Origin: Bacteroides cellulosilyticus DSM 14838
GTDB lineage: Bacteria; Bacteroidota; Bacteroidia; Bacteroidales; Bacteroidaceae
Assembly: GCF_000158035.1 (NCBI RefSeq)
Contig: NZ_EQ973488.1
Span: forward strand, 30,487 to 74,664
Direction: 5' to 3'
Length of the DNA stretch: 44,178 bases
Part shown: positions 16,830-24,556 of the stretch, in pieces
How positions within the stretch are numbered: position 1 is the stretch's first letter
How the letters are laid out: every line of letters starts with the position of its first letter
Program-made: the position numbers and the translations under genes
Notes under the pieces: generated by a model
The model's input: the letters and a program-made list of their open reading frames with translations, nothing else
Database searches by the model: none
Told to the model about the DNA's origin: nothing

Positions 16830-16902
16830 CACCACAGATTACACGGATAAACACTGATTATAAAAGGACAATATTTCTGTACTATTTGTGCAATCTGTGG
16901 TG
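16830..16902. repeat. Inverted repeat between ribE and the nitroreductase gene
   Basis: CACCACAGATTACAC (16830-16844) pairs with GTGCAATCTGTGGTG (16888-16902), with one wobble pair, around a 43-base AT-rich loop. It could fold in the shared transcript. This ACCACAGATTACACGGAT type of sequence looks like a dispersed Bacteroides palindromic repeat. Confidence 0.7.
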
Positions 16903-16907
16903 AACTA

Positions 16908-17510
16908 TTATTTAAACTGGAGCATCCGGCTGATATATTTGCCGATAATGTCAAATTCAATGTTCACTACGCTATCAACTTTGATATCGTGAAAATTGGT
17001 ATATTCGAAAGTATAAGGAATGATAGCTACCTGGAAAGTATCGTCCGTTGGATTACACACAGTCAGACTGACACCATTCACCGTTACAGAGCCTTTGTCC
17101 ACAGTAATGTATCCCCGCTTTGCCATCTCCTTATCGAAAGCATACCGGAAAGTGAAGTAATAACTTCCTTCGGCATCTTCTACACTGATGCAGGTGGCAG
17201 TCTGATCTACATGCCCCTGCACGATATGTCCATCAAGGCGACCGTTCATCATCATGCTGCGCTCTACATTCACCTTGTCTCCTACGTTCAACAACCCGAG
17301 ATTGGAGCGCTCCAATGTTTCCTTCATGGCTGTAACCGTATAGGTATCCTCTGTCATGCTGACTACCGTGAGGCATACACCGTTATGAGATACACTCTGG
17401 TCTATCTTCAATTCATTTACAAATGAGCACTTGAACGTGAAGTGTACGTTCTCTTGTTCTTTTACCAATGCCACAAGAGTGGCACATTCTTCTACTATTC
17501 CGGAAAACAT
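16908..17510 (-). CDS. ribE: Riboflavin synthase, alpha subunit
   Basis: A 200-residue protein with the canonical start MFSGIVEE and two tandem lumazine-binding barrels (about 1-95 and 96-190). The DGHIVQGHVD motif marks the repeat start, and SVTVNGVSLTV mirrors the first-domain SHNGVCLTVV. It converts two 6,7-dimethyl-8-ribityllumazine molecules to riboflavin plus a pyrimidine. Length is normal. Transcription likely begins about 40 bases upstream from the TATCTTTG box of dispersed-element copy A. I see no FMN riboswitch in the leader, which is too short to hold one. Confidence 0.96.
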   Translation of the reverse strand: MFSGIVEECATLVALVKEQENVHFTFKCSFVNELKIDQSVSHNGVCLTVVSMTEDTYTVTAMKETLERSNLGLLNVGDKVNVERSMMMNGRLDGHIVQGHVDQTATCISVEDAEGSYYFTFRYAFDKEMAKRGYITVDKGSVTVNGVSLTVCNPTDDTFQVAIIPYTFEYTNFHDIKVDSVVNIEFDIIGKYISRMLQFK

Positions 17511-17557
17511 AATTCAGTTTACGATTTAATGATTTATAATTCCTTATTTGGAGAACA

Positions 17558-17631
17558 CAAAGATAATGCAAATTGATCGCAGAATTTTCATGCTTGCATG
17601 AAAAAGTTCTGCCGAGATGCAGCTTATCTTC
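17558..17631 (-). repeat. Dispersed promoter-bearing element, copy A
   Basis: Best-preserved copy. Read on the minus strand: GAAGATAAGCTGCATCTCGG, then a hairpin with arms GCAGAA/TTCTGC and TTTTCATGC/GCATGAAAA, then TTTGCATTATCTTTG. The ends (AAGATAA-GC and GC-ATTATCTT) form an imperfect terminal inverted repeat. The last TATCTTTG is the likely -7 box of ribE. A further TATCTTTG precedes the left end (complement of 17632-17639). Confidence 0.75.
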
Positions 17632-17663
17632 TCCAAAGATACGAAATAAGGGGAATATAAGTA

Positions 17664-17699
17664 CAAAAAAAATGGAGCTTTTCACAAAGCCCCATTTTT
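17664..17699 (-). terminator. Rho-independent terminator
   Basis: Stem arms AAAAATGGaGCTTT (17668-17681) and AAAGCcCCATTTTT (17686-17699) have one mismatch and a four-base loop, followed on the minus strand by T7. It ends the candidate small RNA and possibly read-through from phoU. Confidence 0.85.
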
Positions 17700-17754
17700 C
17701 AGTTTTCAATAGGTATTAGTTTTTTTTTAAGGTAAAAAGATTGTTTTCAGGATA
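17664..17754 (-). ncRNA. Candidate small RNA with own promoter and terminator
   Basis: A full Bacteroides promoter points left: TTTG (complement of 17790-17793), 21 bp, TATATTTG (complement of 17761-17768). About 60 bases beyond the expected start is a strong terminator (stem 17668-17681 with 17686-17699, then seven T). No open frame with a ribosome site fits between them. The unit lies between phoU and the ribE promoter. It could instead be a late part of the phoU 3' untranslated region. Confidence 0.5.
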
Positions 17755-17760
17755 ACGCTG

Positions 17761-17793
17761 CAAATATAGCGGCTTTTCAGGTTACTTACCAAA
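17761..17793 (-). promoter_or_regulatory. Consensus promoter TTTG - 21 bp - TATATTTG
   Basis: Both boxes match the Bacteroides consensus with good spacing, facing the terminator at 17664-17699. A second TATATTTG-like box is present farther upstream on the same strand (complement of about 17889-17896). The rest of 17794-17937 is AT-rich phoU downstream sequence with nothing else I recognise. Confidence 0.65.
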
Positions 17794-17937
17794 TTAAAAA
17801 ACATGTCTTATAACATCTTTTTGAAATTTCTTTGGTTTTATTACCACTTCTATAGCCTTTCCACATCCGCAATCGTTTTCAATGGACAAATATATAGCAT
17901 TTTTCTAACAAACGCTAAATTTTACCTAAAAAAGAAC

Positions 17938-18633
17938 TCATTTCTTGCTTAAAGGATAATGTTCGTCCGTTTTTCCGCTATGTTTTAACACTTTCGCATC
18001 GATAAAGAAGACTATTTCTTCGGCAATATTGGTAATATGGTCGCCGGAACGCTCCAACTTACGGAAGACACTTACCAGGTTCAGGCAAGGAAGAACACTG
18101 TCCGGATGTTTAGCAATATAACCTGCCAGAATCGTAGTAGCTTCAGCATTAATTTCATCCAACAAATTGTCTTTAGCAAAGACTGAAGTTGCCAGATCCT
18201 GACTCTCTTCCTGAAGAGCCTTTTTGGCAAGTTCCAGCATGGCAAGTACTTGCGCCTGCATTTCTTCCAAACGTAATTGCTTCAAAAGGTCCGGATCGAG
18301 GACAGGCTCTTTACAGTTCAGCACGAAACGGGCTATACCTTCGGCAAAGTCCCCCAACCGTTCCAGGTTTGTATTGATCTTCAGCATGGCAAGCACAAAA
18401 CGCAGATCAATGGCTACGGGATTGTACAGGGCAATAATATCTTCTACGTCACTGTCTATTTTCAATTCCAAGGCATTCACGCGACGTTCGCGCACCAACA
18501 CTTGCTGCGCCAGTTCGCGGTCGAAAGTCAAGACTGCCTCCCCTGCCCGGTCGAGCTGGTTATATACTAAGGTCCACATTTCGTCTATTTCCTTTTTAAG
18601 TAAGACGAGTTCCGATTCGATAAACTTTACCAT
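17938..18633 (-). CDS. phoU: Phosphate signalling/transport regulator PhoU
   Basis: A 231-residue all-helical protein with two PhoU repeats (about 15-105 and 120-210). Each carries the conserved metal-binding helix pattern (NTNLERLGDFAEGIARFV in the first, FRKLERSGDHITNIAEEIVFF in the second). PhoU links the Pst transporter to the phosphate-sensing histidine kinase and keeps the Pho regulon off when phosphate is plentiful. It is last in the pstC-pstA-pstB-phoU run. It is separated from pstB by 192 bases, unusually long within such an operon and mostly occupied by a phased array of small hairpins. It begins ATGGTAAAG, and no closer promoter was found. Confidence 0.95.
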   Translation of the reverse strand: MVKFIESELVLLKKEIDEMWTLVYNQLDRAGEAVLTFDRELAQQVLVRERRVNALELKIDSDVEDIIALYNPVAIDLRFVLAMLKINTNLERLGDFAEGIARFVLNCKEPVLDPDLLKQLRLEEMQAQVLAMLELAKKALQEESQDLATSVFAKDNLLDEINAEATTILAGYIAKHPDSVLPCLNLVSVFRKLERSGDHITNIAEEIVFFIDAKVLKHSGKTDEHYPLSKK

Positions 18634-18714
18634 AAATTTCTATTTTAAGATTACTTATATGATTAATTAGAGGAAACCTGTCACTCTTTTGAGTCTTGCA
18701 GCGAGCCACCTTTA

Positions 18715-18819
18715 GTTTCTCTGTGTGAAACTCCCGGTTTCATGCCGTGAAACTCTTAGTTTCATCCTTTGAAACTGTTGGTTTCACGCCGAGAAACTCA
18801 GAGTTTCAAGCAATGAAAC
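18715..18819. repeat. 22-bp phased array of five small hairpins between pstB and phoU
   Basis: GTTTC occurs at 18715, 18737, 18759, 18781 and 18803, and GAAAC at 18727, 18749, 18771, 18793 and 18815. Both series are spaced exactly 22 bases apart. In the mRNA direction each unit is GTTTC-N7-GAAAC plus a 5-base spacer, so five successive 17-base hairpins can form; three of them have six pairs. Loop and spacer bases vary between units while the pairing bases do not. It starts 7 bases after the pstB stop. Confidence 0.9.
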
Positions 18820-18825
18820 AAATGC

Positions 18826-19581
18826 CTATCCAAAACGGCCCGTAATATAGTTCTGAGTCTCCACCTTCTCGGGGTTCGTAAATATCTTCTTGGTATCGTC
18901 AAATTCCACCATTTGCCCCAAATAGAAGAATGCTGTTTTATCACTAACGCGCGCAGCCTGCTGCATATTGTGTGTAACGATAACAATTGTATACTGTTCT
19001 TTCAACTCGTGAATAAGCTCCTCTACTTTAGCCGTAGAAATAGGATCGAGCGCAGAAGCCGGCTCGTCCATCAGCAATACGGAGGGAGACACAGCCATGG
19101 CGCGGGCTATGCAAAGGCGTTGCTGTTGTCCGCCGGAAAGTGCATAAGCGGAAACTTTCAACTTATCCTTTACTTCTTCCCACAAGGCGGCACCCCTCAA
19201 GGACTCTTCCACACGCTGGCGGATAAAACTATTGTCCGTCACCCCGTTCACCCGAAGGCCATACGCCACATTCTCGAAAATACTTTTAGGAAAAGGATTA
19301 GGACGCTGGAACACCATACCTACTTTCTTACGGAGCTCATCCACCTGGACATCTTTTCCGTAGATATCCTTTCCGTCAATATGGATTTCACCTGTCAGGC
19401 GAGTATTGGGAATCAGATCGTTCATACGGTTGAATAACCGCAGGAAAGTGGACTTACCGCATCCCGAAGGACCGATAAAGGCTACCACCGAACGTTCTTC
19501 TATCGACATACTGATACCTTTCAGAGCATGAAAGTCACCATACCAGAAGTTTACATCATTTGCTTCTATTTTACCAATCAT
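18826..19581 (-). CDS. pstB: Phosphate ABC transporter ATPase PstB
   Basis: A 251-residue ABC ATPase with Walker [10 protein letters not shown] (37-45), signature LSGGQQQR (148-155), Walker B LLMDEP (169-174) and the switch histidine in VTHNMQQA. The opening of the Walker region and the [11 protein letters not shown] segment after the Q-loop are typical of PstB. It powers high-affinity phosphate import by the PstC/PstA channel. It begins 24 bases after pstA on the same strand. Its stop is followed almost immediately by the 22-bp hairpin array, which would form the 3' flank of its message ahead of phoU. Confidence 0.97.
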   Translation of the reverse strand: MIGKIEANDVNFWYGDFHALKGISMSIEERSVVAFIGPSGCGKSTFLRLFNRMNDLIPNTRLTGEIHIDGKDIYGKDVQVDELRKKVGMVFQRPNPFPKSIFENVAYGLRVNGVTDNSFIRQRVEESLRGAALWEEVKDKLKVSAYALSGGQQQRLCIARAMAVSPSVLLMDEPASALDPISTAKVEELIHELKEQYTIVIVTHNMQQAARVSDKTAFFYLGQMVEFDDTKKIFTNPEKVETQNYITGRFG

Positions 19582-19605
19582 TTCATTTACTGTTTATTAT
19601 TCCCG

Positions 19606-20470
19606 TTAGTTCATCTTTACTTTCTTCTCAAAATACTTCCGTAAGGCATTTGCCAGAAGATTTACAAAGAGAATGATTATTATTAAAACCAAAGCAGTGC
19701 CATAAGCCAGCGGAAGCTGAGCTTCCATATCCGTACCACTAGTAGAAATAACATATAGATGATAAGGCAATGCCATGCACTGATCGAGGATACTTGTGGG
19801 CAACTGAGGAAGAAAATAAGCGGCACAAGTAAACAGGATGGGTGCGGTCTCACCGGAAACACGTCCCAAAGCAAGAATAAGCCCTGTTATCACATTCGGC
19901 ATGGCCATTGGCAGAATCACATGCCAGATGGTTTGCAATTTGGTAGCTCCCAAAGCCCGGCTTCCTTCACGCAGAGTATCGGGAATAGCTTTCAGCGCTT
20001 CTTCGGTAGTACGGATCACCAAAGGCACGCAGAGCAATCCCAATGTAAGAGAGCCGGCAAGGATACTATCGCCAAACCCCATATAGTTAACGAACAGGGC
20101 CATACCGAAAAGACCAAAGACAATGGAGGGTATCCCACTCAGATTATTCGTCATCATGCGGATAAAACGGACGATCCAGCCCTTCGGAGCGTATTCATTC
20201 ATATAGATACCACTCATTACTCCCACCGGAAAGGCAAACAGGGCACTGCCTATCATCAGATAGAATGTGCCGACGATGGCAGGCCAAATACCACCTGCCG
20301 TCATGCCGTCCTGGCGCGGTAGTCAGAAACTCCCAACTGATAACTCCTATACCTTTATATATAATAAAGCCGAGAATGGCAAAGAGTATCCCTACCACCG
20401 TCAGGCTCAGCAAACGGAATGTACCGAATGCAATGCGTTGCGAAAGATGTTTCCTATCTATCATACTCAT
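19606..20470 (-). pseudogene. pstA: Phosphate ABC transporter permease PstA, frameshifted as sequenced
   Basis: The first 55 or so codons from the ATG at 20470 give a normal PstA N-terminus with the first membrane helix (LLSLTVVGILFAILGFIIYKG) up to SWEFLTTAP. The frame is then lost, and the rest of PstA (GGIWPAIVGTF through the EAA loop and the KVKMN end) continues in another frame to 19606. The shift falls at about 20314-20323 near CCGCGCC; adding GC there would restore one reading frame. An internal ATG at 20304 could give a 232-residue product but would lack the first helix. The neighbours are intact, and phosphate import needs PstA, so a sequencing error is likely, though a real mutation is possible. 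Confidence 0.88.
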
Positions 20471-20491
20471 TTTACTTTTCTCTGTAAAACA

Positions 20492-21676
20492 CTATCTTTT
20501 CCGGGCCGATACAGCTTCCACCGTGAAGTTGATCAGCAAACTGATAAAGAACAATACTACTCCCAGAAGGAATAAAGCTTCATAATGAGCTCCTCCGGCA
20601 GGTGCCTCTCCCAGTTCCGCTGCAATCGTAGCGGGAATGGTGCGCAACGGCTCCAGAATGGTATGCGGTATAACAGCCGCATTGCCTGTCACCATCAATA
20701 CCGCCATCGTTTCTCCGATGGCGCGTCCGATACCCAGCACTACTCCGGAAGTGATGCCCGATACAGAATAGGGTATCACCACCTTATATATAGTTTGCCA
20801 TTGCGAAGCTCCCAATGCCAGACTGGCTTCACGCATGGCACGGGGACAGTTGCGCATGGCATCTTCTGTCACAGTAATAATCGTGGGCAATGCCATTATT
20901 GCCAATACGATGCTTCCCGCCAGACCGCTTTCGCCAACCGGCAAGTCGAACACTTTCTGTATGAGCGGCACAATGACTATCAATCCGAAGAAGCCATATA
21001 CCACTGACGGAATACCACTCAGCAACTCAATTATCGGCTTCAACAAATTGCGTACCTTAGGATTTGCCACTTCGGACATATAGATAGCTACCGAAAGGCC
21101 GAACGGAAGAGCAATTAGAATGGCAAAAAGACTCACCCATAATGTACCCGTTATCAGTGGCAAAAAGCCAAATTGCGCGGCAGGTGTAGCCGTAGGAAAC
21201 CATTCGGCACCGGCAAAGACGTCTTTCACTGAAATCGTATTATCGCGCAACAAGTGTACGGAGTCTTGCCGGACAATAAACTGTTGCGGCACAAAAGCAA
21301 TGATGCCCGGTGTACGCTCCACCAACTCGGTAATTCTTGCTCCGGCGTGTTCATAAGAAGGTCCCAGTTCTTCTTCGGTATAATACTGGGTGATATCCTC
21401 CAAACGGAAAAGCCGGATAGGCATATCCTGCCCTCCGACCTCATTCCAGTTTGTTATTTCCTCGTCGAAAACATCTTTTATCTGAGCCGGTGTCAGCTCA
21501 GTAACCTTATTATCTTTATTCAATGCCAATACATATCCCTCTTCAATCACCCGGCTGTTGAACAATCCCAACGCCTCGGAAAAGAGAAACAGGATGATAA
21601 GCACAATGGTAATGCTTGTTACGAAACCACTGCAAGCCAATATACCTTCTACTATTTTTTCAAAAAGTTTCTTCAT
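20492..21676 (-). CDS. pstC: Phosphate ABC transporter permease PstC with a PstS-like periplasmic insert
   Basis: A 394-residue protein. The ATG at 21676 (MKKLFEKIVEG) is preferred over an upstream TTG. One membrane helix (about 18-38) is followed by a long loop (about 42-165), then the normal permease with helices from 170 on and the EAA-type loop (about MREASLALGASQWQTI). The loop matches two pieces of this operon's own PstS: residues 48-91 (P-x-Q-I-K-D-V-F then I-T-N-W-N-E-V-G-G) and 119-134 (T-P-G-I-I-A-F-V-P) align with PstS 101-144 and 184-198. The insert probably sits in the periplasm, where it could dock PstS or sense phosphate. PstA begins 21 bases downstream. Confidence 0.93.
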   Translation of the reverse strand: MKKLFEKIVEGILACSGFVTSITIVLIILFLFSEALGLFNSRVIEEGYVLALNKDNKVTELTPAQIKDVFDEEITNWNEVGGQDMPIRLFRLEDITQYYTEEELGPSYEHAGARITELVERTPGIIAFVPQQFIVRQDSVHLLRDNTISVKDVFAGAEWFPTATPAAQFGFLPLITGTLWVSLFAILIALPFGLSVAIYMSEVANPKVRNLLKPIIELLSGIPSVVYGFFGLIVIVPLIQKVFDLPVGESGLAGSIVLAIMALPTIITVTEDAMRNCPRAMREASLALGASQWQTIYKVVIPYSVSGITSGVVLGIGRAIGETMAVLMVTGNAAVIPHTILEPLRTIPATIAAELGEAPAGGAHYEALFLLGVVLFFISLLINFTVEAVSARKR

Positions 21677-21755
21677 AAATACCTGTTGATATTCTGCATG
21701 CAAAGAAACGGGGCCGATGTTAAGAGAGTGTGACTAACATTTGAAAGAAATGTTT

Positions 21756-21787
21756 CAAACATATTACAAAAGCGTTACAACCCGCAA
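21756..21787 (-). promoter_or_regulatory. pstC-phoU operon promoter (TTTG - 20 bp - TATGTTTG)
   Basis: The minus strand has TTTG (complement of 21784-21787) and TATGTTTG (complement of 21756-21763) with ideal spacing, about 80 bases before the pstC ATG. The spacer contains the TTACAA direct repeat. A TTTGAAA/TTTCAAA palindrome (21740-21759) overlaps the start region. Confidence 0.6.
21764..21780. promoter_or_regulatory. Pho-box-like direct repeat (pstC side)
   Basis: TTACAA at 21764-21769 and 21775-21780 repeats with an 11-base period, the spacing used by PhoB/PhoP-type response regulators. It lies in the pstC-pstS divergent region. Confidence 0.5.
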
Positions 21788-21798
21788 AAACACAAGCT

Positions 21799-21834
21799 TT
21801 GTAATAGCATCGTAATACACGATTGCTTTATTTG
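21799..21834 (+). promoter_or_regulatory. Pho-box-like repeat and -7 box upstream of pstS
   Basis: GTAAT occurs at 21801-21805 and 21812-21816, again with an 11-base period and inverted relative to the pstC-side pair. Ten bases later TTTATTTG (21827-21834) is one mismatch from the -7 consensus. Activator box close upstream of -7 is the normal layout for Pho-controlled promoters. The leader to pstS would be about 80 bases. Confidence 0.45.
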
Positions 21835-21918
21835 CAGAGAATAAACAAAAAGAGTAGTATGAAGGTTGTTATACTATCATTAGTTTACTACATAAAGTAA
21901 TTATAAACAATACCTATT

Positions 21919-22728
21919 ATGAAAAGAATAAGTATTATCCTACTCCTGACATTAGCTGCAAGCAGCATGCAAGCACAGCGTATTAAAGGCAGCGACACCG
22001 TACTCCCCGTAGCACAACAGACCGCTGAAAGGTTTATGGCGCTCAATCCCGATGCCCGGATTACCGTCACGGGTGGCGGTACCGGCGTGGGTATTTCCGC
22101 TTTATTGGACGGAACAACGGATATCGCCATGGCATCCCGCCCCATCAAGTTCAGCGAGAAAATGAAAGTAAAGTCCGCAGGCAAGGAAGTAGAAGAAGTA
22201 ATCGTCGCCTACGATGCCCTCGCCGTCGTGGTACACCCTTCCAACCCCGTGAAACAACTGACACGCCAACAACTGGAAGATATCTTCCGGGGAAAAATAA
22301 CAAACTGGAAGCAAGTGGGTGGAGATGATCGTAAAATCGTAGTATATTCCCGTGAAACATCTTCGGGCACCTATGAGTTTTTCAAGGAAAGCGTTCTCAA
22401 AAATAAAAATTATATGAGCAGTAGCCTTTCCATGCCCGCCACCGGAGCCATTATCCAATCCGTCAGTCAGACGAAGGGAGCGATAGGGTACGTAGGGTTG
22501 GCTTATCTCTCCCCTCGCGTCAAGTCACTTTCCGTATCTTATGACGGCAAACACTTTGCGCCGCCCACAATGGAAAGTGCCACAGACAAGAGTTACCCCA
22601 TCGTACGACCTCTGTATTATTACTATAATACGGAAAACGCCGGACAAGTAAACCCACTCATCAGTTTCATCCTGTCACCTGCCGGTCAGGAAATCATTAA
22701 AAAGAATGGATATATTCCCGTGAAATAA
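21919..22728 (+). CDS. pstS: Periplasmic phosphate-binding protein PstS
   Basis: A 269-residue protein with a signal peptide (1-20, cleaved after MQAQ). It has phosphate-binding segments typical of the PBP-like PstS family: KGSDTVLP at the start, GGGTGVGISALLDGTTDIAMASRP, and ETSSGTYEFF (the phosphate-coordinating loop), then TKGAIGYVG. It captures phosphate for the PstCAB channel. It is transcribed away from pstC, with shared upstream DNA carrying two 11-base-period repeats in opposite orientation. Separate transcription lets the binding protein be made in excess over the permease. Confidence 0.95.
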   Translation: MKRISIILLLTLAASSMQAQRIKGSDTVLPVAQQTAERFMALNPDARITVTGGGTGVGISALLDGTTDIAMASRPIKFSEKMKVKSAGKEVEEVIVAYDALAVVVHPSNPVKQLTRQQLEDIFRGKITNWKQVGGDDRKIVVYSRETSSGTYEFFKESVLKNKNYMSSSLSMPATGAIIQSVSQTKGAIGYVGLAYLSPRVKSLSVSYDGKHFAPPTMESATDKSYPIVRPLYYYYNTENAGQVNPLISFILSPAGQEIIKKNGYIPVK

Positions 22729-22749
22729 GGATAAACGAAAAAAATGTCT

Positions 22750-22757
22750 TACTTTTG
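22750..22757 (+). promoter_or_regulatory. Possible glnS promoter -7 box
   Basis: TACTTTTG matches TAnnTTTG 32 bases before the glnS ATG. No TTTG is present at the -33 position. Confidence 0.4.
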
Positions 22758-22789
22758 TAGCTTGATTTTTAGAATATATACATACCATT

Positions 22790-24529
22790 ATGGCAGATAT
22801 TAAGAGCGAAGAAGTAGGCGAAAAAAAGAGCCTCAACTTCATTGAACAAATTGTTGAGAAAGATTTAAAAGAGGGTAAAAACGGTGGTAAGGTGCAAACG
22901 CGTTTCCCGCCCGAACCCAACGGATACCTCCACATCGGTCACGCCAAGGCTATTTGCCTTGATTTTGGTATTGCAGCCGACCACAATGGCATCTGCAATC
23001 TGCGTTTCGATGATACCAATCCTACCAAGGAAGATGTGGAATATGTAGAAGCCATCAAAGAAGATATTCAATGGCTGGGTTACCAATGGGGTAATGAATA
23101 CTATGCGTCCGATTACTTCCAGCAATTGTGGGACTTTGCCATCCGCCTCATTGAAGAAGGTAAAGCATATATTGACGAGCAGACTTCCGAGCAAATCGCA
23201 CAGCAGAAAGGTACTCCTACCCAACCGGGTGTGGAAAGTCCCTACCGCAACCGCCCGATAGAAGAAAGTCTCTCCTTGTTCAAGAAGATGAATACAGGTG
23301 AAATAGCAGAAGGTGCTATGGTGCTCCGTGCCAAAATTGACATGGCGAATCCGAACATGCACTTCCGCGATCCTATCATTTATCGTGTAGTGAACCATCC
23401 CCACCATCGCACGGGCACCACTTGGAAAGCTTATCCGATGTATGACTTCGCACATGGACAAAGCGACTACTTCGAAGGCGTAACCCATTCTCTCTGTACG
23501 TTGGAATTCGTTCCTCACCGTCCGCTCTACGATCTTTTTGTAGACTGGGTGAAAGAAGGACAGGATTTGAATGATAACCGCCCTCACCAGTATGAGTTCA
23601 ATAAACTGAACCTCAGCTATACACTGATGAGCAAACGTAATCTGTTGACTCTGGTAAAAGAGAAACTGGTGAACGGATGGGATGATCCCCGTATGCCGAC
23701 CATCTGTGGTTTCCGCCGTCGCGGATATTCTCCTGAGTCTATCCACAAGTTTATCGATAAAATCGGATATACCACTTATGATGCGCTCAATGAATTTGCT
23801 TTGCTGGAAAGCGCCCTGCGCGAAGACCTTAATTCCCGCGCAATTCGTGTATCTGCCGTTGTGAATCCGGTGAAGCTGGTTATTACCAACTACCCCGAAG
23901 GACAAGTGGAAGAACTGGAAGCTATCAATAATCCGGAAAAACCGGAAGAAGGCAGTCACTTCATCGAATTCAGCCGTGAGCTGTGGATGGAACGTGAAGA
24001 CTTCATGGAGGATGCTCCCAAAAAATATTTCCGTATGACTCCGGGACAGGAAGTGCGCCTGAAGAATGCTTATATCGTAAAATGCACCGGTTGCAAGAAA
24101 AATGAAGCCGGAGAAATAGTCGAAGTATATTGCGAATACGACCCGAACACCAAGAGCGGTATGCCCGAAGCAAACCGTAAGGTGAAAGGTACCTTGCATT
24201 GGGTCAGCTGCGACCATTGTCTCGAAGCCGAAGTACGCCTCTACGACCGTCTGTGGAAAGTGGAGAACCCACGCGACGAGCTTGCCGCTATTCGCGAAGC
24301 TAAAAACTGCGATGCTCTGGAAGCGATGAAAGAAATCATCAACCCGGATTCATTGCATATACTGCCCCGTTGCTACATTGAGAAATATGCCGCAGGCATG
24401 AAACCGCTTACTTACTTGCAGTTCCAGCGCATCGGTTACTTCAATGTAGATCCGGACTCCACACCGGAAAAGATGGTATTCAACCGTACTGTAGGATTGA
24501 AAGATACCTGGGGCAAGATTAACAAATAA
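22790..24529 (+). CDS. glnS: Glutaminyl-tRNA synthetase
   Basis: A 579-residue class I aminoacyl-tRNA synthetase. The HIGH motif lies in PPEPNGYLHIGHAK (about 42-55), preceded by a 40-residue basic/acidic lead. The KMSKS-type loop appears as LMSKR (about 280-284). The Gln-type insertion (SPYRNRPIEESL) and the C-terminal two-barrel anticodon-binding region (EDAPKKYFRMTPGQEVRL and after) distinguish it from GluRS. It attaches glutamine to tRNA-Gln directly. Length matches the family. It is followed after 27 bases by the TPR gene and may be co-transcribed with it. A 450-residue open frame on the opposite strand is a shadow. Confidence 0.97.
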   Translation: MADIKSEEVGEKKSLNFIEQIVEKDLKEGKNGGKVQTRFPPEPNGYLHIGHAKAICLDFGIAADHNGICNLRFDDTNPTKEDVEYVEAIKEDIQWLGYQWGNEYYASDYFQQLWDFAIRLIEEGKAYIDEQTSEQIAQQKGTPTQPGVESPYRNRPIEESLSLFKKMNTGEIAEGAMVLRAKIDMANPNMHFRDPIIYRVVNHPHHRTGTTWKAYPMYDFAHGQSDYFEGVTHSLCTLEFVPHRPLYDLFVDWVKEGQDLNDNRPHQYEFNKLNLSYTLMSKRNLLTLVKEKLVNGWDDPRMPTICGFRRRGYSPESIHKFIDKIGYTTYDALNEFALLESALREDLNSRAIRVSAVVNPVKLVITNYPEGQVEELEAINNPEKPEEGSHFIEFSRELWMEREDFMEDAPKKYFRMTPGQEVRLKNAYIVKCTGCKKNEAGEIVEVYCEYDPNTKSGMPEANRKVKGTLHWVSCDHCLEAEVRLYDRLWKVENPRDELAAIREAKNCDALEAMKEIINPDSLHILPRCYIEKYAAGMKPLTYLQFQRIGYFNVDPDSTPEKMVFNRTVGLKDTWGKINK

Positions 24530-24556
24530 AGTAAGGATTATAGGAGTAAACTATTA

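Noticed and set aside
17511..17557. FMN riboswitch upstream of ribE
   Set aside because: The leader after the -7 box is about 40 bases and lacks the conserved riboswitch segments.
18715..18819. CRISPR-like array
   Set aside because: The unit is 22 bp with only 5-base identical blocks and 5-7-base gaps, so there is no room for spacers; no cas genes are present.
21677..21703. Upstream TTG start extending PstC by nine residues
   Set aside because: The ATG at 21676 opens a normal PstC N-terminus, and the added residues do not resemble the family.
22865..24217. 450-residue open frame on the minus strand opposite glnS
   Set aside because: It lies wholly inside a clear glnS gene, has no recognisable motif, and its composition mirrors the opposite codons.
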